Assembly: GCA_016794465.1 (NCBI GenBank)
Contig: JAEUKA010000036.1
Coordinates: 1-64,000 of the forward strand
Length of the DNA stretch: 64,000 nt
Direction of reading: 5' to 3'
Origin: Myxococcales bacterium
GTDB taxonomy: Bacteria; Myxococcota_A; Polyangia; Palsa-1104; JAEUJZ01
A model generated the notes under the pieces. The model saw only the letters and a program-made list of their open reading frames with translations. It was not told where the DNA came from and did no database searches. Shown here one piece after another: positions 25,713 through 34,940 of this stretch (position 1 is its first letter; every line of letters starts with the position of its first letter). The translations under genes and the position numbers were made by a program.

Positions 25713-26603
25713 ATGTCGTTCGATGGGTCTTCTGTCAAACAGCCAACCGCCGAGCACTTTCGTGATGCTGCCGGGCTCGACATGTTTCGACTTCGCGCAG
25801 GCACGGCGGTCGTCGAGCTGGCCCCCGGTCGTGGTGGGCTGATCACTCGATTTGCAGTCGCTGGCGATGAGATTTTGTTTCTCGATCGCGGCACCTTCTC
25901 CGACCGCAAACAGAACGTACGCGGCGGCATTCCAGTGCTGTTTCCGATCGCCGGGCGCCTGACGGGAGATCGCTATCAGGTCGACGGTCAGAGCTTTCCG
26001 ATGCGACAGCACGGACTCGCCCGCCACGCCAGCTGGGAAGTGATCGACGTTCAGCAGGCGCGCGTGACGATGGAGTGTCGCAGCAGCCCAGCGACGAAAG
26101 TGAACTTCCCGTTCGATTTTGTGCTGCGCATGGTGGTCGATCTGGGACGAGCCGGCTATCGCACCCTCGCGATCGAAGTGACGATTGAGAACTCGGGCAC
26201 GCGACCGATGCCGGCACACTTTGGCCTACACCCGTATTTTCTGGTGTCGGACCAGGATCGGGACCGAGTGCGCGTCGAGGTCGATGCCAGCTACGCGTAT
26301 GACAACACCAGCGGCGAGAGTGGACCGTGGAGTGGCGAGCTGGATCTGACCGCGCCGGGCGTCGACCTCCACTTGACGGATCTACAGTCACAGACGGTGC
26401 TGCTGCATGTACCGGGTCGAACGCCGCGTCGCATCGAGATGTCCGAGCTGTTTACGACGGTGGTGATCTGGCAAAGCGCGATGCAGGACTTCCTGTGCGT
26501 CGAGCCGTGGAGCGCTCCCGGAGATGCCCTCAACACTGGGGTCTGTCTGCGCACGCTTGAGCCTGGCGACTCGCTCCGAGGCGAGGTCATCCTCTCCGTG
26601 TAG
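25713..26603 (+). CDS. Aldose 1-epimerase (galactose mutarotase-like)
   Basis: A 296-residue protein of the aldose epimerase fold. Visible signature residues include NVRGGIPVLFPIAGRL, the QHGLARH motif (catalytic-side His and Arg), HFGLHPYF and EPWS near the C-terminal Glu region. The sequence is closest in feel to D-hexose-6-phosphate mutarotases (YeaD type) rather than classic GalM. It interconverts anomers of sugars, perhaps serving the nearby sugar kinase. The ATG at 25713 is preferred over TTG at 25692. Confidence 0.85.
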   Translation: MSFDGSSVKQPTAEHFRDAAGLDMFRLRAGTAVVELAPGRGGLITRFAVAGDEILFLDRGTFSDRKQNVRGGIPVLFPIAGRLTGDRYQVDGQSFPMRQHGLARHASWEVIDVQQARVTMECRSSPATKVNFPFDFVLRMVVDLGRAGYRTLAIEVTIENSGTRPMPAHFGLHPYFLVSDQDRDRVRVEVDASYAYDNTSGESGPWSGELDLTAPGVDLHLTDLQSQTVLLHVPGRTPRRIEMSELFTTVVIWQSAMQDFLCVEPWSAPGDALNTGVCLRTLEPGDSLRGEVILSV

Positions 26604-26609
26604 CGAACC

Positions 26610-28379
26610 ATGTCGGACCGTGCCCCCTCGCCAGCACTTCGCCCTGCTCGCAGCCTCGGAATTGACCTGGCGCGTGGCCTGGCGGTGGTGCTGATGATCC
26701 AGACCCACGCCTTCGATGGCTGGGTCAGCAGCGTCGACAAACAGAGCACTGGTTACTGGCTGAGCCGCGTCTTTTCCAACATTCCGGCGCCACTGTTTTT
26801 GCTGCTGGCAGGACTGTCGCTGGGACTTCAGGCCCAGAGCGCCGAGCGGGCCCAGAAAGACCTGGCGATGGTGCGGGCGGGGATGGCTCGTCGAGCCCTC
26901 GAGGTCGTTGGCTACGGCTATCTGGTCAGCTTGGTCTATGCCCTGCTCGACTGGCGGTTCGACGTGGCGACGCTGCTGCGGGCCGACATTCTGCACTGCA
27001 TCGGGCTGTCGCTGCTCGTCTGTACGTATCTGCTGGTGGGACGAGGCGCGCTTGGGCTGCGTACGCTGCTGGTCGTCGGGATCGGAGTCGGTCTGGGGCT
27101 GGCTCAGCGCTGGCTTCCCCACATGCCCCTGCCCTTCGCGGCGCTGCTCGGGCTGGTCGTCGACGTGGCCCCGATTACGCGCTTTCCGCTGCTGCCGCTG
27201 TGTGGGTTTACCGCGCTCGGAGTGTTCGTGGGCATGCGGCTGCGACTGACCGAGTGGAGTGTGAAGAAGAGCTTGCTCGTCGCGCTGGGCGCCATTGCCG
27301 TCGTGTATCCGCTGCAGCAGCTGACTCACCTGACCGTCGCGCTCCTCGGGGGGCGGCTGTCGCGGGCGCATCCGGCGGTGATCTGGAACTTCCTCGAAGG
27401 AACGGCGCGGGCGATGGCGGTGCTGGCGGTGTCGCTCGCGGCCTCGGGGCAGCTGTCGGAGCGTACGTATGGCTGGCTGCTGCGACTCGGACGAGGCTCG
27501 ATGCTGGCCTATGCGTTTCACATTCCACTCTGTTACGGACGAGTCGCAGGCCCGGTGATAGGTCAGCTCAACATGGCGCAGGCGACGCCGCTGGTGCTGC
27601 TGCTGATCGCGCTGACTTGGCTGGTGGTGTGGCTTCGTGATGGCATCGAACAGCGACGGAAGCTTGCTCGGATTCCGCAGTCGGTCGTCGGGATGCTGAT
27701 CGTTTTGCTCGGCTCATCGGCGGTGATGGCGCAGCCAAGCGGGTCCGTCGCAGGATTGCCCGCTGCTCCAGCGATTGCCACGCCGTCGGATGCCAACGCC
27801 AACGAACAGTCGGTGATTGCCAGCGAGCTGGCCCAAGACGGACAGCATGCCCTGGCCTTTGCGCTGTGGCCAAGTGAGGCCTATCGCGCGCGGGTGGAAG
27901 TGGCTGAACATTTTTCTCTCAAAGACGAGGTCGAGCGCTGTCACCAGCTATTCGGTGCCGGTCAGTTTCGCGAGTCCGCCGAGGCCTATGCTCATTTGTT
28001 TGCGGCGCGCCCCGATCTGGTCCGGGTGCTGTTTAACATCGCGCAGAGCCTGCGAAGAGCCGGCGAGTCGCGTCCCGCGCTGGCGTTTTATCGTCGCTAC
28101 CTCGATGCCGATCCTCAGACTCCGCTGCGGGCCGAAGTCGACGGCTACATCCGGGAGCTCTCGGCGCTTGTCTCGGCCAAAGCCCAGCTCGGTCGGCAGC
28201 CGTCCGCGTCGCCTCCTTTATATAAGCGAGTCTGGTTTTGGGTCACGCTGACGGGCGGCGTGGCGCTGGTGGTCACGACTGCGGTCATCTTGGGCGTCAC
28301 GCTCAATACGCCGGTCACACCGCCTCCGCCCGAGGAAGTCCTCGGCCCGTTCGACGTGGTTTTTCCGCGCGTGAACTGA
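26610..28379 (+). CDS. DUF1624/HGSNAT-like membrane acyltransferase fused to a TPR membrane protein
   Basis: A 589-residue protein made of two parts. Residues 1-350 have about nine membrane helices and begin with SLGIDLARGLAVVLMIQTHAFD, the pattern of the DUF1624/heparan-alpha-glucosaminide acetyltransferase-like family (Asp, Arg and His kept). At about 357-375 comes MLIVLLGSSAVMAQPSG, which looks like a signal peptide, then a TPR domain (about 430-510) and a final membrane helix (about 535-558) with a Pro-rich end. It looks like two genes merged by loss of a stop codon. It follows the epimerase by 6 bases. Confidence 0.78.
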   Translation: MSDRAPSPALRPARSLGIDLARGLAVVLMIQTHAFDGWVSSVDKQSTGYWLSRVFSNIPAPLFLLLAGLSLGLQAQSAERAQKDLAMVRAGMARRALEVVGYGYLVSLVYALLDWRFDVATLLRADILHCIGLSLLVCTYLLVGRGALGLRTLLVVGIGVGLGLAQRWLPHMPLPFAALLGLVVDVAPITRFPLLPLCGFTALGVFVGMRLRLTEWSVKKSLLVALGAIAVVYPLQQLTHLTVALLGGRLSRAHPAVIWNFLEGTARAMAVLAVSLAASGQLSERTYGWLLRLGRGSMLAYAFHIPLCYGRVAGPVIGQLNMAQATPLVLLLIALTWLVVWLRDGIEQRRKLARIPQSVVGMLIVLLGSSAVMAQPSGSVAGLPAAPAIATPSDANANEQSVIASELAQDGQHALAFALWPSEAYRARVEVAEHFSLKDEVERCHQLFGAGQFRESAEAYAHLFAARPDLVRVLFNIAQSLRRAGESRPALAFYRRYLDADPQTPLRAEVDGYIRELSALVSAKAQLGRQPSASPPLYKRVWFWVTLTGGVALVVTTAVILGVTLNTPVTPPPPEEVLGPFDVVFPRVN

Positions 28380-28414
28380 CATCCGGCAATTTGGCTGTGC
28401 TAGCGTTGCGCGCC

Positions 28415-29479
28415 ATGCGTTCCTTGGTTCGTCGCGCACTGCCGCTGCTCGTCGCCGCGTTTGCGCTGGTCTTGGCCCTTCGCGGCATCAACCTGCGTGA
28501 GCTGGCGAAGCTGACCAGTGATGCCCCGCTGCTGCCGCTGATTGCCTATTCGGGCGTGATGGTGCTGCTCAACTGCGCCGCCGATACCCTGGCGATGTAC
28601 TACGTCTTCAAGTGGTTCGGCTTGTCGCTGCGCTTCTCGGAGCTGTACATCATCCGCGCCGCCACCTACACGCTCGCCGTCATCAACTATCACGCCGGGC
28701 AGCTTGGCATCATCGGCTACATCCACCGCGTCGGCAAAGTGCCGCTCTCCCGAGCGAGCGCCTACATCCTGTTCATCGTCGGAGTGTGGGTGGCGCTGCT
28801 GCTCATCTTTGCCGCCGGGAGCCTCGCGCTGGGAGGCGCCAAAGCCGCTGCGCTCCTGCCGGTGCTGGTGATGTTCTTTGCCGGACTGTTTGTGTACGCG
28901 CTGCTGCTGACGTGGCCACCGCGCTTTCTGCTGTCCGGTCCACCGCCCGTCACGAGCCACGACAGCCTGCTCACCAAGATCTGGCGTCGACTGTGGCGGG
29001 TGACGCACAAGCTGTGGGAGCCGCTGCATCAAGCCGGAATCAAAGGTCACGCCCGCGCCCTGCTGGTGAGAGTGCCGCATCTTTTGGTGCTGCTGCTGTG
29101 GCACTTTGTGGCGCTGCGCTGCTTTCACATCGAGGTGCCGGTCCACGTAGCGGTGCTGTATCTGCCGGTGGTGTTCGCGGTCGCATCGCTGCCGATCAGT
29201 GTTCAGGGTCTGGGAACGTCGCAGATGGCGGCCAAGTACTTCTTCTCGGAGTTCTCTCCGCGCGGCGAGGCGGCGGTGCTGGCGTACAGCTTGACCATGA
29301 CGGCGATCTCGACGGCGAGCAACTTGGTGATGGGCGTGCTGTTTCTGCGTGCCGGAGCCAAGCTGGGGCTGAAGGAAATGACCGCCGAAGCCGAGCAGGA
29401 GCTGGCGCAAGAAGCCGCCGATTCCAGCGACGAAGGCCAAGCCAACCGCCGCACTGCGCTGTCAGCCGACGCGTCGTAG
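28415..29479 (+). CDS. Lysylphosphatidylglycerol synthase-like TM protein
   Basis: A 354-residue polytopic membrane protein with about seven or eight helices. The layout (RGINLRELAKLTSDA..., INYHAGQLGIIGYIHRVGKVPLSRASAY, and the SLPISVQGLGTSQMAAKYFF block near the end) matches the flippase-like membrane family related to the N-terminal part of MprF (UPF0104). Such proteins move or modify lipids; the lysyl transferase domain is absent. The C-terminus is acidic. I chose the ATG at 28415, after the stop of the fused gene. Confidence 0.78.
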   Translation: MRSLVRRALPLLVAAFALVLALRGINLRELAKLTSDAPLLPLIAYSGVMVLLNCAADTLAMYYVFKWFGLSLRFSELYIIRAATYTLAVINYHAGQLGIIGYIHRVGKVPLSRASAYILFIVGVWVALLLIFAAGSLALGGAKAAALLPVLVMFFAGLFVYALLLTWPPRFLLSGPPPVTSHDSLLTKIWRRLWRVTHKLWEPLHQAGIKGHARALLVRVPHLLVLLLWHFVALRCFHIEVPVHVAVLYLPVVFAVASLPISVQGLGTSQMAAKYFFSEFSPRGEAAVLAYSLTMTAISTASNLVMGVLFLRAGAKLGLKEMTAEAEQELAQEAADSSDEGQANRRTALSADAS

Positions 29480-29503
29480 CCCATTTTTCCGTTACGATGA
29501 GCC

Positions 29504-30007
29504 ATGCCCCGCGCGATCCGGCAGCTGCCGGTGACCCAAGTCCTGCTGTCGCTGCGACGGATGGCCGAAGCCGAGGCTCAGGCCCGACTGCGGGTGGCGC
29601 GACACGAGCTCGAGCTGGCGAAGCTCGCAGAGCAACAGGCAGCGACGGCCCGGCAGCGAGCCAGTGAGCGACTGGAGCAGCTTCAGCAGCGAGTGCTGGC
29701 AACCCAAGTCGCGACCGCGCAGCAGCTCGACGAGCTAGCGGACACGGTGCAGGCGACTCGGCAAGCCCTGACGCGGGCCCAGGCTGAAGAAGCGGCGCGC
29801 AGCTTGCGAAAAAGTGAGCTTCGGCACGAGATCGAAGAGCTACAGCGGCACTTGCGCTTGTGCGTGGCGCGACGAGAAGCAGCCGAGCTGCATGAATCGG
29901 CAGAGCGACGGGAACAGCGACGCCAGCGGGATCGCCGCGAGCGAGCCATCGAAGAAGACGCCCGTGACCGAGTGTTGTCGGCGACCCGTCCCGGCGGTCG
30001 ATCCTAA
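29504..30007 (+). CDS. Small coiled-coil protein (FliJ/YscO-like shape)
   Basis: A 167-residue, highly charged, almost wholly helical protein rich in Ala, Arg, Glu and Gln, with long heptad stretches. It has no signal peptide. Its size and coiled-coil hairpin shape recall FliJ/YscO stalk proteins of type III secretion, and the PVTQVLLSLRRMAEAEAQARLRVARHELE start is compatible. No other type III gene is nearby, so the likeness may only reflect low complexity. Start ATG at 29504, 24 bases after the previous gene. Confidence 0.6.
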   Translation: MPRAIRQLPVTQVLLSLRRMAEAEAQARLRVARHELELAKLAEQQAATARQRASERLEQLQQRVLATQVATAQQLDELADTVQATRQALTRAQAEEAARSLRKSELRHEIEELQRHLRLCVARREAAELHESAERREQRRQRDRRERAIEEDARDRVLSATRPGGRS

Positions 30008-30010
30008 GCA

Positions 30011-31591
30011 CTACTTCGTGGCAGCCGGCGGCCAGGCCAAAAGCATCGTGCCAGTCAGCAGCGCCGCACCACCGACGGAGGTCAGCGCCGCACCCGGTGT
30101 GACAGTGTCGTAGACCTGCGGACATTGTACGTTCGGGTCGCCCAGTCCTGCGACACAGCGACTGTTCACCGCCAGCGCCGAGATCCCAAATCCCAGCACA
30201 ACCGCCCCCACGACCACCGCACTGGCTCCAGCCACGATTCGCCACCGAGGCCGCTGTCCAGCCTGCAGCGGCTCGCCTTCCGTCAGCGTGACTTTGCGTG
30301 CAGTGCGGACCTCGGTTTCTGGCAGCAGCGTCGCCTCGACCGTCTGTTTTTGACCCGGACCGACGATGACCTCACGCGAGAGCTCGGCAAAGCCCGCCTT
30401 GCGCACCACCAGCGGATACGTCCCCGCCCACACCGGCTGCTTGAGCGGCGTCTGCCCATAGACCTTGCCATTCATCCACACATCCGCGCCCTCGGGCTGC
30501 GAGCGCACCACCAGCGTGCCGCGCGGCCGTCCCACCGCCTCGGTCAGCACCTTGTCGGCCAGCTCTTGGGTCAGCTCGCCCGCTCTCGTCGGTACACAGG
30601 TCGAGCAGATTCGCTGCTGCACCGCCGCTTGCTCGGCCACCCCGGTGTCATACGCTGCCAGCTGAAGCCCAAGCTCACGACCGGTGCGCCAGCGATCTTG
30701 GACCGTGACCGACAGAATCAGCAGCATCGTCGCCTGATTTTGCTCGGCGAGAGACAGCTGACAGCGCTTCTCGGAAAGACACGTCGCCAGCTCAGGCGCC
30801 GCCACCAACGCTGCCGCCTGACTCTGTAGACCAAGCTGCTTGGCCCGCGCAACCTGCGTCACGGCCTGCTCGATGGCGACGATTTCCTCGCTGTGGAGTG
30901 GCGCCGGCTGTCCTTTTGGACCGTCCGTTCCCATCGGCACAATCAGCAGCAACACCGCCGGCTGTAGCGTCGCCACGACCACATCCGAGGACAGGTTGAA
31001 GCGCAGCTCGGCTGTGCGCGCCGCCAAGACCTTGTACTGCTCCTCCTGACGCTTTGTACCCAGGCTGGTGCTGAGCTTGTGCAGCCCCGGCGACAGCAGC
31101 AGCGAGGTCGACAGCGGCAGCACCCCAACCGGCCGATCGTCGACCGACAGCAGCGAGCCACGCTCTCCTTGCACCAGCACCTCACCGAGCAGCGGCCGAG
31201 GCGCCGCGACAGCCCGCTGTGCAACCTCCTGGGCCTCCGCAGACTCACTGCCGCTGTCGGAAAGAAAGCGCCGAAACAGATCCACCGACTCTAGCTGCCG
31301 ACCTTCCGCCTGAGCCAGCACGCCCAGCAGATACAGCTTTTCCGGCTGCGGCGCCTGTCGATATGAGTCATCGAGAATCCGATGCGCCTCTGCATAGTCC
31401 GCACGCGCGATGGCTGCTTGCACCCGCTGGCTCAGCTCGGACGCCCCGGTCTTCGCGAAAGATGCCTGGCCTGCCGTCGCTGGAGGTTTCTTGGCCTCGA
31501 CCTGTGCCGCCAGCGCGCAGCCTAAGACCAGTAGCCCAGCCCACAGGGAACCGCTACGGACATGTCTTAAGCTCGACGCTCTCTCCTGCAT
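30011..31591 (-). CDS. PEGA-domain exported membrane protein
   Basis: A 526-residue protein with a signal peptide (cleavage likely after VEA, about 33), a TPR-like region (50-110), a beta-rich middle, a PEGA domain (about 365-420: GTLVVRSQPEGADVWMNGKVYGQTPLKQPVWAGTYPLVVRKAGF), and two C-terminal membrane segments. PEGA proteins often accompany Ser/Thr kinases in Myxococcota. The ATG at 31591 lies 38 bases inside the end of the pseudokinase-HEAT gene, so the two are translationally coupled; a later start would remove the signal peptide. Confidence 0.82.
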   Translation of the reverse strand: MQERASSLRHVRSGSLWAGLLVLGCALAAQVEAKKPPATAGQASFAKTGASELSQRVQAAIARADYAEAHRILDDSYRQAPQPEKLYLLGVLAQAEGRQLESVDLFRRFLSDSGSESAEAQEVAQRAVAAPRPLLGEVLVQGERGSLLSVDDRPVGVLPLSTSLLLSPGLHKLSTSLGTKRQEEQYKVLAARTAELRFNLSSDVVVATLQPAVLLLIVPMGTDGPKGQPAPLHSEEIVAIEQAVTQVARAKQLGLQSQAAALVAAPELATCLSEKRCQLSLAEQNQATMLLILSVTVQDRWRTGRELGLQLAAYDTGVAEQAAVQQRICSTCVPTRAGELTQELADKVLTEAVGRPRGTLVVRSQPEGADVWMNGKVYGQTPLKQPVWAGTYPLVVRKAGFAELSREVIVGPGQKQTVEATLLPETEVRTARKVTLTEGEPLQAGQRPRWRIVAGASAVVVGAVVLGFGISALAVNSRCVAGLGDPNVQCPQVYDTVTPGAALTSVGGAALLTGTMLLAWPPAATK

Positions 31592-34500
31592 CCAAGTCCA
31601 CCGGCTTGCGTTGGCCTCCTCCGACGCTGACTTGGTGTTTGCCGGGCGGCATGTAGACCTCGACCTTCTGACACTTCCCGCCGAGGGTTTTGTACAGAAT
31701 CAATCGCCCCAGCTTGCCCCGCAGCCGCTCTACCCCTTGCTGTGCTGCATCGTGCAGCGCCAGTCCCGCCCGTGGCTGCGGACGCTTTGTCGCACTTCGT
31801 ACCACCCCAGCGCCTTGGACGACCTTCTGATACTCGGTCATCGCGTTGGCCAACTGTCCCAGGTTCTCATAAACAACGCCCAATTGGTATGCCAGATTAC
31901 TATTCAACTGACTACACCGGGCTACGTCGCTGCGCCGAGCGCCACACAGCTGACTGGTCTTTTCCAGCGCCTTTTGGGCCGCCCGATAGTTGCCCTGCTT
32001 AAACAGCGAGCTGCCGAGCGAAAACTGCTGCTCGATGGCTTGACGGATGCGGACCGCCTCGGGACTTTGAGGCGCTTGGATCTCGACGGGCCCGCTCGCA
32101 GCTTCCCCGCCGTTGCCGGCCTCCCCTCCGGTGAGCTGGCTGACCGTAGCTGGTCTTTCGTCGGACTCAGGCTTTGGGGATGACTCGACAAGCTGCAGCT
32201 GCCCCAGCACCGCCGTGGCCCGTGCTCGCACCGCAATGTCGCTGTCTTCCGTCAGAGCCCGCAGCGCCGGCAGCGCCGCTCGCTTGGAGCCGGTGCAGTG
32301 ATACGCCACCACCTCGACCAGCCGAAAGCGCACCGTCGCATCGGGATCACGCGTCGCTTTGAGCAGCAGCGGAGCCGCATCCGCCGTCGGCAACTTCTGT
32401 AGTGCATCGATCGCCATCAGTCGCTGAAGGACATCCGAGCTAGCCAGCAGCGTGCCCAGATCCGGCCCTTTCGACTCGTCGCTGGCCGTCAGCTCACCCA
32501 GTTGTTGGAGCAGCGCATAGGCTCGCACGCCCTCGACGCCGCCGTGAGCAAGCGCCTCACGCAAGATGCCGAGCAGTGCCGCTGGCTTCTGCCCTTGTCC
32601 CAAAAGTGCCGCCGCTGCCCCAAATCGAACCGTAAGATCACCGTCGCTGAGCAGCGGTAGCAGCAGCTTCGCTGGCAGCTTCGGATCGGCGACCGCTTCC
32701 TCGACCGCTCGGCGACGAATCGCCAGCTCCATCGAGCGTAGACCTTTGTACAAGGTATCCCGCTGCGAGCCATCTCCCAGTCGCAGCAGCGACGCAGCAG
32801 CGATGATCTGTTCTTCCGCCGTACCGACGCTGGCTCGCTCACGCAGGGACTGCCGAATGCTGTCGAGTACGGCCTGCTCTTGGGTCTTCTGCGCCACCTT
32901 GACCGCCGAGCGCATCGCCGCAATCCGCACGCTCGGCTGCGAGTCGGCGAGCGCCCGCAAAAGCAAGCTCACCACCTGCGTCAGCGAATCCGACCGCTTC
33001 TCGCTGGTCACTTTGCGAGTGGTTGTCGACAGGACAATCGGAGTGTCCTCGCCGAGCAGCGCCACGGCTGACTCGCGCACCGACCAGCTGTCATCCTCGA
33101 GGGCTTGCTGCGCCCACTCGACCCCGCCGCCTGGACTGGTCAGCAGCTCTGGATCGAGGCTGGTCAGCCGCAGCAGCGCCCCGGCCAGCGTCTGAGCAAA
33201 CCGCACGCTCTCTCGCCGATCGTCAAGGAGCCGTCCCAAGAGCTGTCCGTCGCTGCGATCGCCACACGACTGGATACCCAAGGCCGCTCGTCGCCGATCT
33301 TCGAGAGGTCGCAGTGGATCTCTTAGCACCACTCGCAGCGCGGGCAAAAACGACGGATCATCGACGCTACAGAGGATCTGCGCGGCGGCCAGCTGTGTCT
33401 CCCCGACCTGCTTGGCTGTCTCGACGAGCAGCGCCCGTGCTTGGGGAACATCCTGGCGCAGCAGCAGCTCGGCAGGCCGCAGCGAGTCAGTCCCAAGTGG
33501 CGGCTTCACCGGCAGCCGGGCCAGCAGCTTCTGCTGTGCGTCCAGGTCCCCGCGCGCCACCAGCCACGACAGCGCCTCGACGGCATGCTCTCCGGTCTGC
33601 GTCGCCAGCTCAGCAATCAGCTTGGTCGCCTCGCCGTCACCTTGCGCCGCCAGCACCTCTGCCGCCCGCAAGCGCAGCCGAGGCACATCACTGCTGAGCA
33701 GCAGTGCCACCGACTTCTTCGTCACAGGCTCTCCCAGCCGCTGGAGCGCCTGCGCACACGCCGCCCGCAGCGCTGGGTCAAAGTCCGTCCGCAGGTGCGC
33801 TTGCAGTGCCGGAATCGCCCGCCGCGCCCCCAGACTGCCCAGCACCTCGGCTGCCCGCAGCTGCACCGGCAGCGCTGGGTCATCCAGCAGCGGCTCGACC
33901 TGACCGCGCCACGACAAGTCAGAGCTACGCACAAGACCCGCCAGCGCTTGCTCTCGAACCACCGCATCACTGGCGCGCAGACCGGCCTGCAGTGTGCTCT
34001 GGGCCAGCTTTTGCAGCTCGCGCACAGTGTAGGTACGCGGAGTCGGCGGCGGCACGACCGGCGTCCGGCGCAGCAGCCAAAACAGCGACCCCGCCAGCAG
34101 CGCAGCCAGTACCAAGACCACCGCTGGCCACATTGTGCGCAAGTGTAGGAGGTGAGCGCGCAGGGACCGCTGGGGCGCCGTGCTGGGAATGGCCAAAAGG
34201 AGCGCACTTAGCAGCTCGGCCAGCGATGAAAATCCAGGCACAGCCTGCGGATCAAGCGCCCGCCGCAGCACCGGAAGCAGCCCACCGCCCAGCCCTGGCA
34301 ACAGCTGCGCCGGACTGATCAGCGGCCGATCTTGCGCAGGCAGCGGCGTGGGCAGCGACACCGCGAACGGCTGAATCTGACACAGTCCAAATACCAGGCG
34401 CGCCAGGGCAGCCATGCTCGGCATCGGGCCCTGGGCTGCTTCATCCAGCGACTCGCCCGGCTCGATGAAGCCCACCAGCTTGAGCGCGAGCGTCCCGCCC

Positions 34501-34940
34501 TGCCGCTTGATGTAAATGTTGTCCGGCGAGACGTGGGAGAGCTGCACCTGCCCGGCTTGCAGTGCCGACAGCGCTTGGCCCACCTGCTGCACCAACAGAT
34601 GAAGCTTGTCGACGGTCAGAGGGTGCCGGTGAAGCCACGCCGAGAGGGACTTGCCGGGCAGCTCTTCGCTCAAGAAATACGGGGTGCCAGCGACGGTGCC
34701 GCTGTCGAAAATGTCAATCAAGTTGCGCTGACGGACCTGGCTGATCTTGCGGACTTTGCGCAAAAACGCCTCGCCCATCGTCGCAGTCAGCGCCGGGGCC
34801 AAGACATGACAGGTCGCCGATCGAGAGAGCTGCTGGTGAACGGCGCGATACCGCAGCACCGGTCCATCCGTCGACAAGAGCGCTGAGATTTTGAACTCAC
34901 CGACGATGGTATCGACAAGTGACTGCGGCTCGAAGGTCAT
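31554..34940 (-). CDS. Pseudokinase-HEAT repeat membrane protein
   Basis: An 1128-residue protein. Residues 10-265 follow the kinase fold but lack key residues: no Gly loop, HVSPDNIYIK replaces HRDxKPxN, and LVGF replaces DFG. A membrane helix (about 272-293) is followed by a very long HEAT-repeat region (about 305-960, with repeated LRAAEVL and RxRAxxVLG units), then a TPR-like segment (about 990-1070), and a beta-rich end. The architecture suggests an envelope scaffold that reads a kinase signal. Its start overlaps the stop of the upstream kinase part by 4 bases (ATGA), so it belongs to that operon. Confidence 0.85.
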   Translation of the reverse strand: MTFEPQSLVDTIVGEFKISALLSTDGPVLRYRAVHQQLSRSATCHVLAPALTATMGEAFLRKVRKISQVRQRNLIDIFDSGTVAGTPYFLSEELPGKSLSAWLHRHPLTVDKLHLLVQQVGQALSALQAGQVQLSHVSPDNIYIKRQGGTLALKLVGFIEPGESLDEAAQGPMPSMAALARLVFGLCQIQPFAVSLPTPLPAQDRPLISPAQLLPGLGGGLLPVLRRALDPQAVPGFSSLAELLSALLLAIPSTAPQRSLRAHLLHLRTMWPAVVLVLAALLAGSLFWLLRRTPVVPPPTPRTYTVRELQKLAQSTLQAGLRASDAVVREQALAGLVRSSDLSWRGQVEPLLDDPALPVQLRAAEVLGSLGARRAIPALQAHLRTDFDPALRAACAQALQRLGEPVTKKSVALLLSSDVPRLRLRAAEVLAAQGDGEATKLIAELATQTGEHAVEALSWLVARGDLDAQQKLLARLPVKPPLGTDSLRPAELLLRQDVPQARALLVETAKQVGETQLAAAQILCSVDDPSFLPALRVVLRDPLRPLEDRRRAALGIQSCGDRSDGQLLGRLLDDRRESVRFAQTLAGALLRLTSLDPELLTSPGGGVEWAQQALEDDSWSVRESAVALLGEDTPIVLSTTTRKVTSEKRSDSLTQVVSLLLRALADSQPSVRIAAMRSAVKVAQKTQEQAVLDSIRQSLRERASVGTAEEQIIAAASLLRLGDGSQRDTLYKGLRSMELAIRRRAVEEAVADPKLPAKLLLPLLSDGDLTVRFGAAAALLGQGQKPAALLGILREALAHGGVEGVRAYALLQQLGELTASDESKGPDLGTLLASSDVLQRLMAIDALQKLPTADAAPLLLKATRDPDATVRFRLVEVVAYHCTGSKRAALPALRALTEDSDIAVRARATAVLGQLQLVESSPKPESDERPATVSQLTGGEAGNGGEAASGPVEIQAPQSPEAVRIRQAIEQQFSLGSSLFKQGNYRAAQKALEKTSQLCGARRSDVARCSQLNSNLAYQLGVVYENLGQLANAMTEYQKVVQGAGVVRSATKRPQPRAGLALHDAAQQGVERLRGKLGRLILYKTLGGKCQKVEVYMPPGKHQVSVGGGQRKPVDLDAGESVELKTCP

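Noticed and set aside
26388..27521. Long minus-strand frame antisense to the acyltransferase gene
   Set aside because: Composition (Gln, Arg, His, Pro) is typical of an antisense shadow; the plus-strand frame has membrane helices and a family signature.
28400..30245. Minus-strand frames antisense to the membrane protein and coiled-coil genes
   Set aside because: No family signal and biased composition; the plus-strand genes have normal starts and spacing.
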